Assembly (NCBI RefSeq): GCF_036016955.1
Contig: NZ_JAYWXI010000001.1
Location: forward strand, 1-64,000
Direction: 5' to 3'
DNA from: JAYWXI01 sp036016955
Lineage (GTDB): Bacteria; Bacteroidota; Bacteroidia; Flavobacteriales; Weeksellaceae
DNA length: 64,000 bases
This document shows, piece by piece, positions 34,012-42,466 of this stretch. Below the pieces are notes generated by a model, which was not told the DNA's origin, did not search any database, and saw only the letters and a list, made by a program, of their open reading frames with translations. The position numbers and the translations under genes are program-made. How positions within the stretch are numbered: the stretch's first letter is position 1; every line of letters starts with the position of its first letter.

Positions 34012-34968
34012 ATGAAAATAACAGAACATATAAAACGCGCAGAAGGGAAGACGCTTTTTTCGGTGGAGGTTATTCCGCCGACCAAGGGAACGGGCATTGA
34101 GGATCTTTATAAGAACATTGATCCTTTGATGGAGTTTAATCCTCCGTTTATTGACGTAACGACTTCCAGGGAAGAGTATGTTTATATCGAAAAAGGGAAC
34201 GGGTTGGTGGAGCGTAAGATGACGCGGATGCGCCCGGGGACGCTTGGGATTTGCGCTTCTTTGATGCACAAATACGGAGTGGATACGGTGCCTCACGTAT
34301 TGTGTGGTGGTTTTACCAAGGAAGAGACCGAATACCTTTTGGTGGATTGCTTGTATTTGGGGATTGATAATGTTTTGGCACTCCGTGGGGATGCGATGAA
34401 GGGGCAGAGTCGATTTGTTCCTACCGAAGGAGGGCACGGGCATGCCGGTGATTTGGTGGGACATATCAATGACATTGGTCGGGGGAAATACCTGACCGAT
34501 GAGCAGCGTACGCAGGAGGAGAATAAATTTTGTGTGGGCGTGGCGGGCTATCCCGAAAAGCATATCGAGGCGCCTTCAATGGCGTACGATTTACAGCGGT
34601 TGAAGGAGAAAGTGGATGCGGGGGCAGACTATGTGGTGACGCAGATGTTTTTTGATAACCGGAAGTTTTTTGATTTTGTGGAGCAGGCTAGGGCGATGGG
34701 GATTCAAGTGCCGATTATTCCCGGGATTAAACCGGTGGCAACGAAGGGGCATCTTTCGCTGCTTCCCAAGACTTTCAAAATTGATTTGCCTGAAGATTTG
34801 GTAAAGGCGATGCAGGAGGCCAAGGATAATGCTGCTGTGAGGCAGATTGGCATTGAATGGGCGGTGGCGCAATGCCGAGAGTTGAAAGCGTACGGGGTTC
34901 CCGTTTTGCACTTTTACTCAATGGGCAAAAGCGATAACATTCGGAAAATTGCTCGGGAATTGTTTTAG
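34012..34968 (+). CDS. metF: 5,10-methylenetetrahydrofolate reductase
   Basis: 318 residues. FAD-dependent reductase making 5-methyl-tetrahydrofolate, the methyl donor for the methionine synthase encoded just upstream. Typical motifs: FSVEVIPPTKG with the catalytic glutamate near residue 20, DVTTS, VDTVPHVLCGGFT, DNVLALRGDAMKG, CVGVAGYPEKH, ADYVVTQMFFDNRKFFDFV and PIIPGIKPV. It lies 61 bases after the metH C-terminal gene and closes the riboswitch-led operon. The next gene is convergent with only 11 bases between stops and no visible terminator. Confidence 0.96.
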   Translation: MKITEHIKRAEGKTLFSVEVIPPTKGTGIEDLYKNIDPLMEFNPPFIDVTTSREEYVYIEKGNGLVERKMTRMRPGTLGICASLMHKYGVDTVPHVLCGGFTKEETEYLLVDCLYLGIDNVLALRGDAMKGQSRFVPTEGGHGHAGDLVGHINDIGRGKYLTDEQRTQEENKFCVGVAGYPEKHIEAPSMAYDLQRLKEKVDAGADYVVTQMFFDNRKFFDFVEQARAMGIQVPIIPGIKPVATKGHLSLLPKTFKIDLPEDLVKAMQEAKDNAAVRQIGIEWAVAQCRELKAYGVPVLHFYSMGKSDNIRKIARELF

Positions 34969-34979
34969 AGAAGGGGCTT

Positions 34980-36140
34980 TTATTTCAGGGTTGGATGGCG
35001 CTCGAAGGGTTTGTTTCGATCGAAAAGATAGCGAAAGGTGGCCAGTTTCCGTGTGACGGTTGTGTCGAGATTTTCGGCTATTTTGGTCATTTTGGGATTA
35101 AAGTCGCCAATCCATTGCAGTTCGGTGGTTTCAAAGTCGGTGTGCTTTCTCAGGTGGCGCGTGCCTTCCCAAATCATGTAGCCGTCGATGCCGGTGCGTT
35201 GCCATTCGGGGACGACGCCGAAAACTAGGCCTACCATTTTGGTGTTTTTTCGAAAGAGTTTCAACCACAAGAATTTTAGCTTCTCCACGGGGCCGAGCTT
35301 TCCGTTTAGAGGTTTGAACCATTGGTTCAGATCGGGCAGGTTAATCCATAGAGCAATGGGTTGTTCTTTGTGGTATACGAACCAAGAGATGTGTTCGTTG
35401 ATGACGGGTTTCATGCTACGAAATATTTTTAGGGTTTTGTCGGTTTCGAGTTGTTTTCCTCCGCCGTGGCTGGCCCAAGCTTTATTGTAAATTTCGGTAA
35501 AATCTTTTGCGAATTTTTCCAGTTGGTTTTTTTTCATTGGCCGGGCGGAGATGTCGGGGTTTTTACTGTGCTTTGCGTGCATTACGGTAAATTTCCGGGA
35601 GACTTCTCCGTGGATCGGGCGGCTGTAGCAAAGTTGGTTAAAGTAGATTTGGAATCCGTAACTTTCAAAAAGGGTTTGGTAATAGGGGAAGTTGTAGTTC
35701 ATTCCGTAGAGGGGTTCTTGAAACCCTTCGGTAACCACTCCCCAGAATTTATCTCTTTCTCCAAAGTTGATGGAGCCGTCCATAGCTTGCATTCCTCTTT
35801 TTTCCAGCCATAGCTTGCAGTGGTCGAAGATGGCATTGGCGGTGCTTTGGTCGTTGATGCAATCGAAAAAGCCCAGACCACCGGTGGGTTGTTCCATTTC
35901 GTATTTTGAGTTAACGAAAACCGCTACACGACCGACGGTGTGACCTTTGGGGTCTTTAAAGAGGAAACGTTGGCATTCGCCGTGTCGGAAATTCTTATTC
36001 TTTTTGGGGTCAAAAACTTCTTCGACGTCTTTATCCAAAGGTCGGATGTAGTTGGCGTCGTGACGGTAGAGCCTGGAAGGGAATTCCAAAAATTCTTTTC
36101 GGTCTTCTTTGCTGGAAACGAGATGGATGCTAATGGCCAT
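34980..36140 (-). CDS. GNAT-fold acyltransferase-like protein, conserved in Bacteroidota
   Basis: 386 residues. The start at 36140 is chosen because TAATG joins the upstream lipoprotein stop to this ATG; a second ATG at 36155 would overlap further. There is no signal peptide, so cytosolic. The C-terminal half has an acyl-CoA N-acyltransferase-like feel (VGLVFGVVPEWQRTGIDGYMIWEGTRHLRK; TELQWIGDFNPKM), and the N-terminal half has GHTVGRVAVFVNSKYE and GGLGFFDCIND with repeated aromatic residues. I recognise it only as a member of a conserved uncharacterised family. Substrate unknown. Confidence 0.7.
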   Translation of the reverse strand: MAISIHLVSSKEDRKEFLEFPSRLYRHDANYIRPLDKDVEEVFDPKKNKNFRHGECQRFLFKDPKGHTVGRVAVFVNSKYEMEQPTGGLGFFDCINDQSTANAIFDHCKLWLEKRGMQAMDGSINFGERDKFWGVVTEGFQEPLYGMNYNFPYYQTLFESYGFQIYFNQLCYSRPIHGEVSRKFTVMHAKHSKNPDISARPMKKNQLEKFAKDFTEIYNKAWASHGGGKQLETDKTLKIFRSMKPVINEHISWFVYHKEQPIALWINLPDLNQWFKPLNGKLGPVEKLKFLWLKLFRKNTKMVGLVFGVVPEWQRTGIDGYMIWEGTRHLRKHTDFETTELQWIGDFNPKMTKIAENLDTTVTRKLATFRYLFDRNKPFERHPTLK

Positions 36141-36622
36141 TAGTAAACGGGACAATCTTGGACGTTAATATTTGATAAGACGGAAGTCTGACCGCTAAAC
36201 TCAATCGTAACTTTCGGAAAAACACCGTGGAGGCATTCGCCTTGAGGGTCTTGAAAGCTGCCGTTTTCGGCACTTATTCGGATTTTTTCGCCGAAAAGTT
36301 CGTAGTTGTTTTCGGTGAAATTAAGACGGTTGAGGTGGTAGGTGGTTTCCCCGATTACGACGGTTCCGCTCTGTGCCTGATGATCGAAGGCGATTAAGAC
36401 TTTTCCGTTCTGTTGGAAGACGATTTGGCCGGGAGCGGCTTTTTGGTTCAATGGCTTTGGAGTGCCTGTTGGGTTTGTGGATAAAGAATCGCTGGCTACG
36501 GCTGCTGTGTCCGAGGCTGATAGAGAGAACGAGTCCTTATTTTGGGTGTTTTTGTTGGTTTCTTCTTTGCAGGCTGTTAGCAAGAGGCCCAAAGCGAGGG
36601 GGAATAGAAGTTTTATTTTCAT
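36140..36622 (-). CDS. Lipoprotein of unknown function
   Basis: 160 residues. A lipoprotein signal (MKIKLLFPLALGLLLTACKE) with lipobox LTAC puts it on the inner or outer membrane. An S/T/A-rich linker (SLSASDTAAVASDSLSTNP) precedes a small beta domain (GQIVFQQNGKVLIAFDHQAQSG; TYHLNRLNFTENNYELFGEKIRI; VLSNINVQDCPVY) with two cysteines that could pair (ECLHG and QDCPV). The stop overlaps the start of the acyltransferase-like gene by one base, so they are coupled. It is divergent from yicC. Confidence 0.75.
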   Translation of the reverse strand: MKIKLLFPLALGLLLTACKEETNKNTQNKDSFSLSASDTAAVASDSLSTNPTGTPKPLNQKAAPGQIVFQQNGKVLIAFDHQAQSGTVVIGETTYHLNRLNFTENNYELFGEKIRISAENGSFQDPQGECLHGVFPKVTIEFSGQTSVLSNINVQDCPVY

Positions 36623-36689
36623 CGGATAAAAATAAGGCTTTTTAAATAAACGGGAATAGGGAAGCGGGAAAGATTAATTTTAAATAGAT

Positions 36690-36697
36690 TAAATTTG
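36690..36697 (+). promoter_or_regulatory. -7 box for yicC
   Basis: TAAATTTG, an exact TAnnTTTG match 21 bases before the yicC ATG. Confidence 0.55.
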
Positions 36698-36718
36698 TAA
36701 TCTAATAAAAACGAATTT

Positions 36719-37573
36719 ATGGTGTTATCAATGACGGGTTTCGGCCGAGCCGAAGGCGTGTATGAAGGAAAAAAAATTACGGTAGATCTCAAATCGCTTA
36801 ACAGTAAAAGTTTTGATTTGAACACCCGTATTCCTCTTCGTTACAAAGAAAAGGAATTCGATATTAGAAAACGTCTTAACGAGGGGCTTCTCCGGGGTAA
36901 GGTGGATTGCTTTGTCAATTGCGAGACTTTGGGCGACTGCAGCGAGGTTCGGATTAACGGAGAGTTGGTAAGGGCCTACATCAGAGAATTAAAGGCAATT
37001 GCGCAGGATGCTCCCGAATACGAATACTTGAAAATGGCCGTGAAAATGCCTGAGGTAATTTCATCCCGTCCGGATGAACTGAGTGAGGACGAGTGGCTTT
37101 TTTTGGAAGGTTTGATTCGTGAGGCTATGGACCGCCTTAAGGTTTTCCGTCAGACGGAGGGGAAAGCTCTTGAGGAGGAGTTGGTTCGTAATGTGGAGCG
37201 GATTCGGGCGGCGTTAAAACAGGTGGCGCTTTATGAGGAGGAGCGGATTGTAGCGATAAAAGAACGTTACCAAACGGTATTGAAGGATTTTGAGACGGTG
37301 GATGAAACCCGTTTTTATCAGGAAATGGCTTATTATACGGAAAAGTTGGATGTTTCGGAGGAGAAGGTTCGTTTGGAGCAGCACTTGAATTATTACTTGG
37401 AGGTGCTTGGGGAGGATTTCAATGGAAAGAAATTAGGTTTTATTGCACAAGAAATGGGTCGGGAGATCAATACGTTGGGATCCAAGGCTAATCATGCGGA
37501 AATTCAGAAATTGGTGGTTATGATGAAGGACGATTTGGAGAAGATAAAGGAACAAACGCTCAATGTGTTATAA
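36719..37573 (+). CDS. yicC: YicC-family endoribonuclease
   Basis: 284 residues, the usual YicC length. It starts MVLSMTGFGRAEG and has LKSLNSKSFDLNTRIP, RGKVDCFVNCE, RPDELSEDEW and the highly conserved end YYLEVLGEDFNGKKLGFIAQEMGREINTLGSKANHAEIQKLVVMMKDDLEKIKEQ. Family members are RNA endonucleases acting in RNA turnover. Gmk follows after 33 bases, and yicC-gmk is a common pair, so they are very likely co-transcribed from the promoter box just upstream. Confidence 0.93.
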   Translation: MVLSMTGFGRAEGVYEGKKITVDLKSLNSKSFDLNTRIPLRYKEKEFDIRKRLNEGLLRGKVDCFVNCETLGDCSEVRINGELVRAYIRELKAIAQDAPEYEYLKMAVKMPEVISSRPDELSEDEWLFLEGLIREAMDRLKVFRQTEGKALEEELVRNVERIRAALKQVALYEEERIVAIKERYQTVLKDFETVDETRFYQEMAYYTEKLDVSEEKVRLEQHLNYYLEVLGEDFNGKKLGFIAQEMGREINTLGSKANHAEIQKLVVMMKDDLEKIKEQTLNVL

Positions 37574-37606
37574 GAGAAGGATCGGATTTAATAAACTCGA
37601 GCAATA

Positions 37607-38167
37607 ATGAATAAAGTGATTATATTTTCGGCGCCGTCGGGCAGTGGGAAAACAACTTTGGTTAGGCATGTTTTGGATGTGGTTCCCGATTTGGCTTTTT
37701 CGGTGTCTTGTACAACCCGTTTGCCGCGTGGCGAGGAAAAAGACGGGGAGGATTACTATTTTCTTACGCCGGAGGTCTTTCGCGAGAAAATTGCGCAGGA
37801 TGCTTTTGTGGAGTACGAGGAGGTGTATCAGGATAAGTTTTATGGCACGCTTAAGACGGAGGTGGAGCGTATTTGGTCGCAGGGGAAAACCGTAATATTC
37901 GATGTGGATGTGAAGGGAGGGATTGCTCTTAAGACGTATTTTGGAGATCAGGCGAGGTCGGTTTTTATTTTGCCGCCTTCGGTGGCGGAGTTGGAACGTC
38001 GGCTAAGAGGTCGAGGGACCGACGATGAGGCTACCATTCGTGAAAGAGTGGCTAAGGCGGGCGAAGAGATGGCTTATCGGGATCGGTTTGATCGGGTGGT
38101 GGTCAATACGGATTTGGAAGAGGCTAAGAATGAGGTTCGGTTGGTGGTGGAGGATTTTATTTCGTAA
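37607..38167 (+). CDS. gmk: Guanylate kinase
   Basis: 186 residues. P-loop APSGSGKTTLVRHV at the N-terminus, GMP-binding SCTTRLPRGEEKDGEDYYFL, EYEEVYQDKFYGT, IFDVDVKGGIALK and the lid RRLRGRGTDDEATIRERVAKA. Phosphorylates GMP to GDP. Second gene of the yicC-gmk unit; the NadA-like gene follows after 29 bases. Confidence 0.96.
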   Translation: MNKVIIFSAPSGSGKTTLVRHVLDVVPDLAFSVSCTTRLPRGEEKDGEDYYFLTPEVFREKIAQDAFVEYEEVYQDKFYGTLKTEVERIWSQGKTVIFDVDVKGGIALKTYFGDQARSVFILPPSVAELERRLRGRGTDDEATIRERVAKAGEEMAYRDRFDRVVVNTDLEEAKNEVRLVVEDFIS

Positions 38168-38196
38168 TCAATTTTAAAATTAATCGTTACGGCGTT

Positions 38197-39000
38197 ATGA
38201 GTAAAGAAGCTTCGGAAGGGTTTGGAGCGGGGATTCCCGTTAAGAAATTCATGGCTATTCAGGATTTGGTGATTCCTCGGGGGGACGATTTGATTCGGGG
38301 GATTCGGGCGTTAAAGGAGGAAAGGAATGCGGTTGTTTTGGCGCATTATTGCCAGTCGGGAGTGGTTCGGGAGCTGGTTGATTTTGAGGGAGATTCGCTT
38401 CAGCTGGCTCGTTGGGTGAAGGAGACGCAAGCCGATATGATTGTTTTTTTTGATTTTCATTTCATGGCGGAAGTGGCGAAGATTCTCCAGCCTTCAAAAA
38501 AAGTGGTTTTTCCCGATTTGGAAACGGAAGGTTTTGGGGCTGATGAAGCTTCAGGCGATGAACTGAGAAAGGCGATGGCGGAGTATCCGGACGCGCTGGT
38601 GGTTGCTTCGATTAGTTGCGATACCGAGCGTAAGGCGGCGGCTGATGTGGTGGTGACGGGGGCGAATGCGGAAGCGATTATCCGTACTTTACCGAAGGAG
38701 CGGCCGATTATTTTTGTGTCGGATAAGAATTGGGGGAGAGACCTTATGGAAAAAACTGGGAGGGCGATGGTTTTGCTTGAACATTGCTGTGTGAAGCGAA
38801 AAAGGGTTGATTCTGAAAGATTTAATTCTGTTTTTGAGGGGGGTGAAAACCATCGGGAGACTGAAGTTGTTGAACGGTTGGAGCAACTGTACCTTTGCAT
38901 GAAGTATGGTTTTCCGGAGGTTGTGGTGGAAGAGTCGCTTCGTTTAAAGGCGCTGAAGCCGATCGAAAAAATGCTGGAGTTGTCTGAGGCTTTGAGATAG
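38197..39000 (+). CDS. Quinolinate-synthase-like protein lacking part of the third domain and most Fe-S ligands
   Basis: 267 residues against about 300-350 for quinolinate synthase (NadA). Recognisable parts: VVLAHYCQ (47-53), DFEGDSLQLARWV (62-74), HFMAEVAKILQPSKKVVFPDLE (88-109), VVVTGANAEAIIRTLPKERPIIFVSDKNWGRDL (151-183) and the C-terminal LEQLYLCMKYGFPEVVVEESLR (228-249). About 100 residues are missing between EHCCVKRKRV (195-204) and that tail, the stretch that normally has the HPEC and CxxCPYM motifs. The first cluster cysteine (expected near 112) is replaced by G/F. Only the CC at 197-198 could match a ligand. A working [4Fe-4S] quinolinate synthase is therefore doubtful. The frame is intact. 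It lies 29 bases after gmk. Confidence 0.75.
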   Translation: MSKEASEGFGAGIPVKKFMAIQDLVIPRGDDLIRGIRALKEERNAVVLAHYCQSGVVRELVDFEGDSLQLARWVKETQADMIVFFDFHFMAEVAKILQPSKKVVFPDLETEGFGADEASGDELRKAMAEYPDALVVASISCDTERKAAADVVVTGANAEAIIRTLPKERPIIFVSDKNWGRDLMEKTGRAMVLLEHCCVKRKRVDSERFNSVFEGGENHRETEVVERLEQLYLCMKYGFPEVVVEESLRLKALKPIEKMLELSEALR

Positions 39001-39020
39001 CTGATAGTGAAGAAATAAGA

Positions 39021-39069
39021 GTTTACCGAATCGGGCGGATTCCGGAGGAATCCGCCCGATTCGGTAAAC
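39021..39069. repeat. Perfect 23-bp inverted repeat between the convergent nadA-like and panC genes
   Basis: The arm GTTTACCGAATCGGGCGGAT continues with TCC (39021-39043) and is exactly complementary to 39047-39069; loop GGA. No T-run touches the stem, but seven T follow at 39079-39085. It probably ends transcription from both sides. Confidence 0.7.
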
Positions 39070-39083
39070 AATAAAACGTTTTT

Positions 39084-39932
39084 TTAATCCAAGGACTTGT
39101 TGTCGATAAGACGTATTTGGCCGGCATAGACGGCGATGAAGGCTCGATAAGAGCGGTCTTTGTAAAAGAAATCGGTTTCTTTTAGGGTTTGTTCGTCTGC
39201 GATGATGAAATATTCCAGTTTGAAATCTTTATGATTTTCGAAGATGGATTTTACGCGCTCGTGAATTTCTTTTATGGAGAGAACACGAAACCATTCGTTT
39301 GCTTTGTTTAGGGTTTCGTAGATGATTTTGGCTTCTTTCTTTTGGTGTGGGGTCAGTCGTTCGTTTCTCGAGCTCATGGCCAGTCCGTTTTTTTCGCGGT
39401 GGATTGGCGCGGAATGAATAGTGATGGGGAGTTTTTTCTTCTCCACCAGCTTTCGTATGATGGCGACCTGTTGGTAGTCTTTTTCGCCGAAATAGGCGTT
39501 GTGAGGTCGGACTTGCGAGAAGAGTTCTTCCACCACGGTGCCGACTCCGTCGAAGTGGCCTTTGCGGAAGGCGCCTTCCATTTCGTTTTCCAAGCCGTCG
39601 AAATCGTAGGATTTTCGAGTCAGCCCTTCGGGGTATAAATCCGAAATAGAGGGGATGTAGACGGCGTCTACGTAGCCTGAGTTTTTGAGTAGTGCAATGT
39701 CGGCTTCGATATTTCGGGGGTATTTTTCCAAATCGGAAGCATTGTCGAACTGGGTCGGATTGACAAAAATGGAAGATACGACGATGTCGTTGTCTTTTCT
39801 GGCCAGTTCATAGAGGGAAAGGTGTCCGTCGTGAAGGGCGCCCATGGTTGGTGCGAAACCTATTTTTTTGCCCATTTCCCTGTTGCGTTCGATGTAGGCT
39901 CTTAGAGCGGTGCTGTTTCTCAGGATTTTCAT
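39084..39932 (-). CDS. panC: Pantoate--beta-alanine ligase (pantothenate synthetase)
   Basis: 282 residues, the usual length. ATP-site motif FAPTMGALHDGHLSLYELA (HxGH), IFVNPTQFDNASDLEKYPR, the FGEKDYQQVAIIRKLV region, and MSSRNERLTPHQ, the KMSKS-like loop. It joins pantoate and beta-alanine to make pantothenate for coenzyme A. It is divergent from the glycogen-synthase-like gene, an arrangement familiar in flavobacteria. Confidence 0.96.
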   Translation of the reverse strand: MKILRNSTALRAYIERNREMGKKIGFAPTMGALHDGHLSLYELARKDNDIVVSSIFVNPTQFDNASDLEKYPRNIEADIALLKNSGYVDAVYIPSISDLYPEGLTRKSYDFDGLENEMEGAFRKGHFDGVGTVVEELFSQVRPHNAYFGEKDYQQVAIIRKLVEKKKLPITIHSAPIHREKNGLAMSSRNERLTPHQKKEAKIIYETLNKANEWFRVLSIKEIHERVKSIFENHKDFKLEYFIIADEQTLKETDFFYKDRSYRAFIAVYAGQIRLIDNKSLD

Positions 39933-40053
39933 GATGAAAAATTATCGGAGTCAAATTTAGTTAAAAAAATGACAAAGATTAATCCTAAGGGGTTTTGAGG
40001 CATGATTTTTTCATAAAAAAGTGTTAATTGAATTCTGTTCGGTCAAAATTTTG

Positions 40054-40061
40054 TAATTTTG
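40054..40061 (+). promoter_or_regulatory. Promoter of the glycogen-synthase-like/DUF4270/glmS operon
   Basis: TAATTTTG (-7 consensus TAnnTTTG) with a TTG at 40028-40030, about 23 bases upstream, as -33 candidate. It lies 36 bases before the first ATG. Confidence 0.6.
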
Positions 40062-40097
40062 CAGAGAGTTATAGCTTATAAACCATAACAATAAATT

Positions 40098-40868
40098 ATG
40101 CCGAATCAAAAAATATTGTACGTTACTACCGAGATGTTTCCGTATCAGGAGGAGAGCAATATGGCCGTAACGGTGAATAAGATGGCGCTGAAAATGCACC
40201 AGGAAGGAAATGACGTTCGGGTTTTTATGCCTCGATTTGGGCTGATAAGCGAAAGAAAGTTTCAGTTGCACGAGGTGATTCGTCTTTCGGGGATGAACAT
40301 TATTATCAACGACTTGGATCAGCCTTTGATTATCAAGGTGGCTTCTTTGCCGGGCGAGCGTTTGCAGGTTTATTTTATTGATAACGAGGAGTATTTCAAA
40401 CGAAAGGCTTATTACAAAAACGATGAAGGGGAGCCGTTTGAAGATAATGGCGAGAGAGCGGTGTTTTTTGCCCGCGGGGTGATTGAGACCATTAAAAAAC
40501 TCAACTGGGTTCCGGATGTGATTCATATCAACGGATGGATGGCTTCGCTTATTCCGATTTATCTGAAAACTTTTTATAAAAACGATTACTATTTCAATAA
40601 TACCAAGCTTGTTTTTTCCGTTTACAACGAGGAGGATATGGCTTTGTCGCCTACGGTGAAGGCGGTTTTGGATTTTGATCAGATTTCGGAAGTTGCACTT
40701 TCCGATTCGCCTTCGACCAGACAGTTCTTGGCTCAAAGCATGGCGTATGCCGATGCGGTGGTGAAGGGCGATGAGTTTTTGGAAGAGGTTTTGGATGAGC
40801 AGTATAAATCTTCGGCAAGTGAAAAGGCGGACTTTGTAGAGCCTGAAAATATCGGAAAAGTGTATTAA
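40098..40868 (+). CDS. Truncated glycogen/starch-synthase-like protein (GT5 N-terminal domain only)
   Basis: 256 residues, about half of a full glycogen synthase (about 480). It matches the first Rossmann domain: MPNQKILYVTTEMFPYQEE, GNDVRVFMPRFGLISERKF, LQVYFIDNEEYF, GERAVFFARGVIETIKKLNWVPDVIHINGWMASLIPIYLK. The usual ADP-glucose-binding KxGGL near residue 15 is replaced by EESNMAV, and the whole second domain is missing, replaced by a short acidic tail (LEEVLDEQYKSSASEKADFVEPEN). It is unlikely to be catalytic alone and may be a binding or regulatory protein. DUF4270 and glmS follow closely; panC is divergent. Confidence 0.8.
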   Translation: MPNQKILYVTTEMFPYQEESNMAVTVNKMALKMHQEGNDVRVFMPRFGLISERKFQLHEVIRLSGMNIIINDLDQPLIIKVASLPGERLQVYFIDNEEYFKRKAYYKNDEGEPFEDNGERAVFFARGVIETIKKLNWVPDVIHINGWMASLIPIYLKTFYKNDYYFNNTKLVFSVYNEEDMALSPTVKAVLDFDQISEVALSDSPSTRQFLAQSMAYADAVVKGDEFLEEVLDEQYKSSASEKADFVEPENIGKVY

Positions 40869-40885
40869 TATACTCGGACTATTAA

Positions 40886-42442
40886 ATGATAAAAAATATT
40901 AAGTATCTTGTTAAAACTTCCCTCATTCTTTGTGGAGGGAGTTTTGTTTTGTGGAATTGTGAGTCGGATGCGACTTTGCTGGGAACTCAGTTTTTTGAAG
41001 GGACTTCGGCGCAAGGGGTTTCGGACTCTTTGGATGTTTTGGTTTATAACGTGAGTAATCAGGATACGGCCAGAACAGACGCGGCGAAGTTGACGTACGC
41101 AACCCTTGGGGCGTTTAGCGATGACCAGTTCGGAATGCAGCGTGCCAGTTTTGTAACGCAGGCGAGATTATCGACGTACGATCCCAGCTTTGGCACCAAT
41201 GCGGTGGTGGATTCGGCGGTACTTCAGATTATGCCTCTTTATGCGACGGATTCGGCTTCTGTTAATACGTATGATGATTACGTTTATCCTGACGGGGACG
41301 TGGCGGCTAAAAAGGTAGTGACTTCTTATCCCATCACGCGTTACGGAAAGGCGAAATCTTCAATGACCATCAACGTTCATGAGGTGGATGACTTTTTGGG
41401 CGGGGTGTCGGATGTGGTTTACTCCAACAAGACGGTTAATTACGGAACGTTGCTGGGGTCGGCTACTATAGGCTCGCAAATTAGTGCGGTTACGGTAACC
41501 AAAGATTCGGATAATAGCGAACTTTTGAAGCGTTCTGCGGCTATTCGGGTTCCGCTTGAGGCTTCATTTTTTCAAAATAAAATCGTAGATAAGGCTGGTC
41601 AGTCAGAGCTTTACGATGTGGCTAATTTCATTCGTTATTTTAAGGGCGTTCGTTTATCGGTAGCGGAAAACGATGGGTACCTCCTGCGTTTTCAGCCAAG
41701 TGCTTCCCAAATCACCATTTATTATAAGCATGACCAAACATCCGATGGAGCAACGACGCGCAAGTCGGCCAGTTATACGATAAGTTTGGGTAGTAGTAAT
41801 GCCCAGTTCAATCAATTTGAATTCAATCGTTCGGGAACTCCGTCGCAGGCGGTGGTTGCTCAGTCGGCTCCGAATGCGCAGTCCGGTGATGCTAAGATTT
41901 ACCTTCAGGGAACTGGAGGCCCTGGGGTCGGGATAAAAATTCCTTCGGAAACCGTGGCGGCATTGCGTCAAAAATTTGTTAATGACAAAATCGGGATTAT
42001 TTCTGCTAAAATCAGATTGTACAGTGATGTTTCGTCATGGAATAATCTTTATGACAAGCCAACGGCCTTTTCTGCGGCTTATTATGATCCGACTACCGGA
42101 GCAAAGGATTTGAGCACTTTTCTTAAAGATTTCACGGCTTTTAGCGGTTCTACGGTTTACAGTTTTATCAAGGTAGGGAATATTTCCGGTAACCCGTCTT
42201 ATTATGATATTTCCATTACGCAGACACTTAGAGAAATGATTGAACAAAATGCTGAAAATAAGGCTATTTTGGTTCGGGTTGGCGGCTACGAGATGTCCAC
42301 GGCAAGCGCTACGTCTACGAGCAGTGTCAAAGGGCCTTCGTATACGGGGTATGCATATGTGCCAAATCGAGTGGTTTTGGTGGGGTCGGATGCGTCCAAT
42401 GAGCGCAGAGCGAGGTTACATATTATCTATTCTAAAAAATAA
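40886..42442 (+). CDS. DUF4270 family lipoprotein
   Basis: 518 residues. An N-terminal hydrophobic segment ends in LWNC, a plausible lipobox (YLVKTSLILCGGSFVLWNCESDA). The rest is beta-rich with the family pattern DATLLGTQFFEG, DSLDVLVYNVSNQDTARTD, LGAFSDDQFGMQRASFVTQ, VVDSAVLQIM, and a C-terminal NRVVLVGSDASNERRARLHIIYSKK. DUF4270 proteins are surface or periplasmic lipoproteins of Bacteroidota with unknown role. It lies 17 bases after the glycogen-synthase-like gene and 24 before glmS, so one operon. Confidence 0.85.
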   Translation: MIKNIKYLVKTSLILCGGSFVLWNCESDATLLGTQFFEGTSAQGVSDSLDVLVYNVSNQDTARTDAAKLTYATLGAFSDDQFGMQRASFVTQARLSTYDPSFGTNAVVDSAVLQIMPLYATDSASVNTYDDYVYPDGDVAAKKVVTSYPITRYGKAKSSMTINVHEVDDFLGGVSDVVYSNKTVNYGTLLGSATIGSQISAVTVTKDSDNSELLKRSAAIRVPLEASFFQNKIVDKAGQSELYDVANFIRYFKGVRLSVAENDGYLLRFQPSASQITIYYKHDQTSDGATTRKSASYTISLGSSNAQFNQFEFNRSGTPSQAVVAQSAPNAQSGDAKIYLQGTGGPGVGIKIPSETVAALRQKFVNDKIGIISAKIRLYSDVSSWNNLYDKPTAFSAAYYDPTTGAKDLSTFLKDFTAFSGSTVYSFIKVGNISGNPSYYDISITQTLREMIEQNAENKAILVRVGGYEMSTASATSTSSVKGPSYTGYAYVPNRVVLVGSDASNERRARLHIIYSKK

Positions 42443-42466
42443 AAACACAAATAATACGAGTAAATT

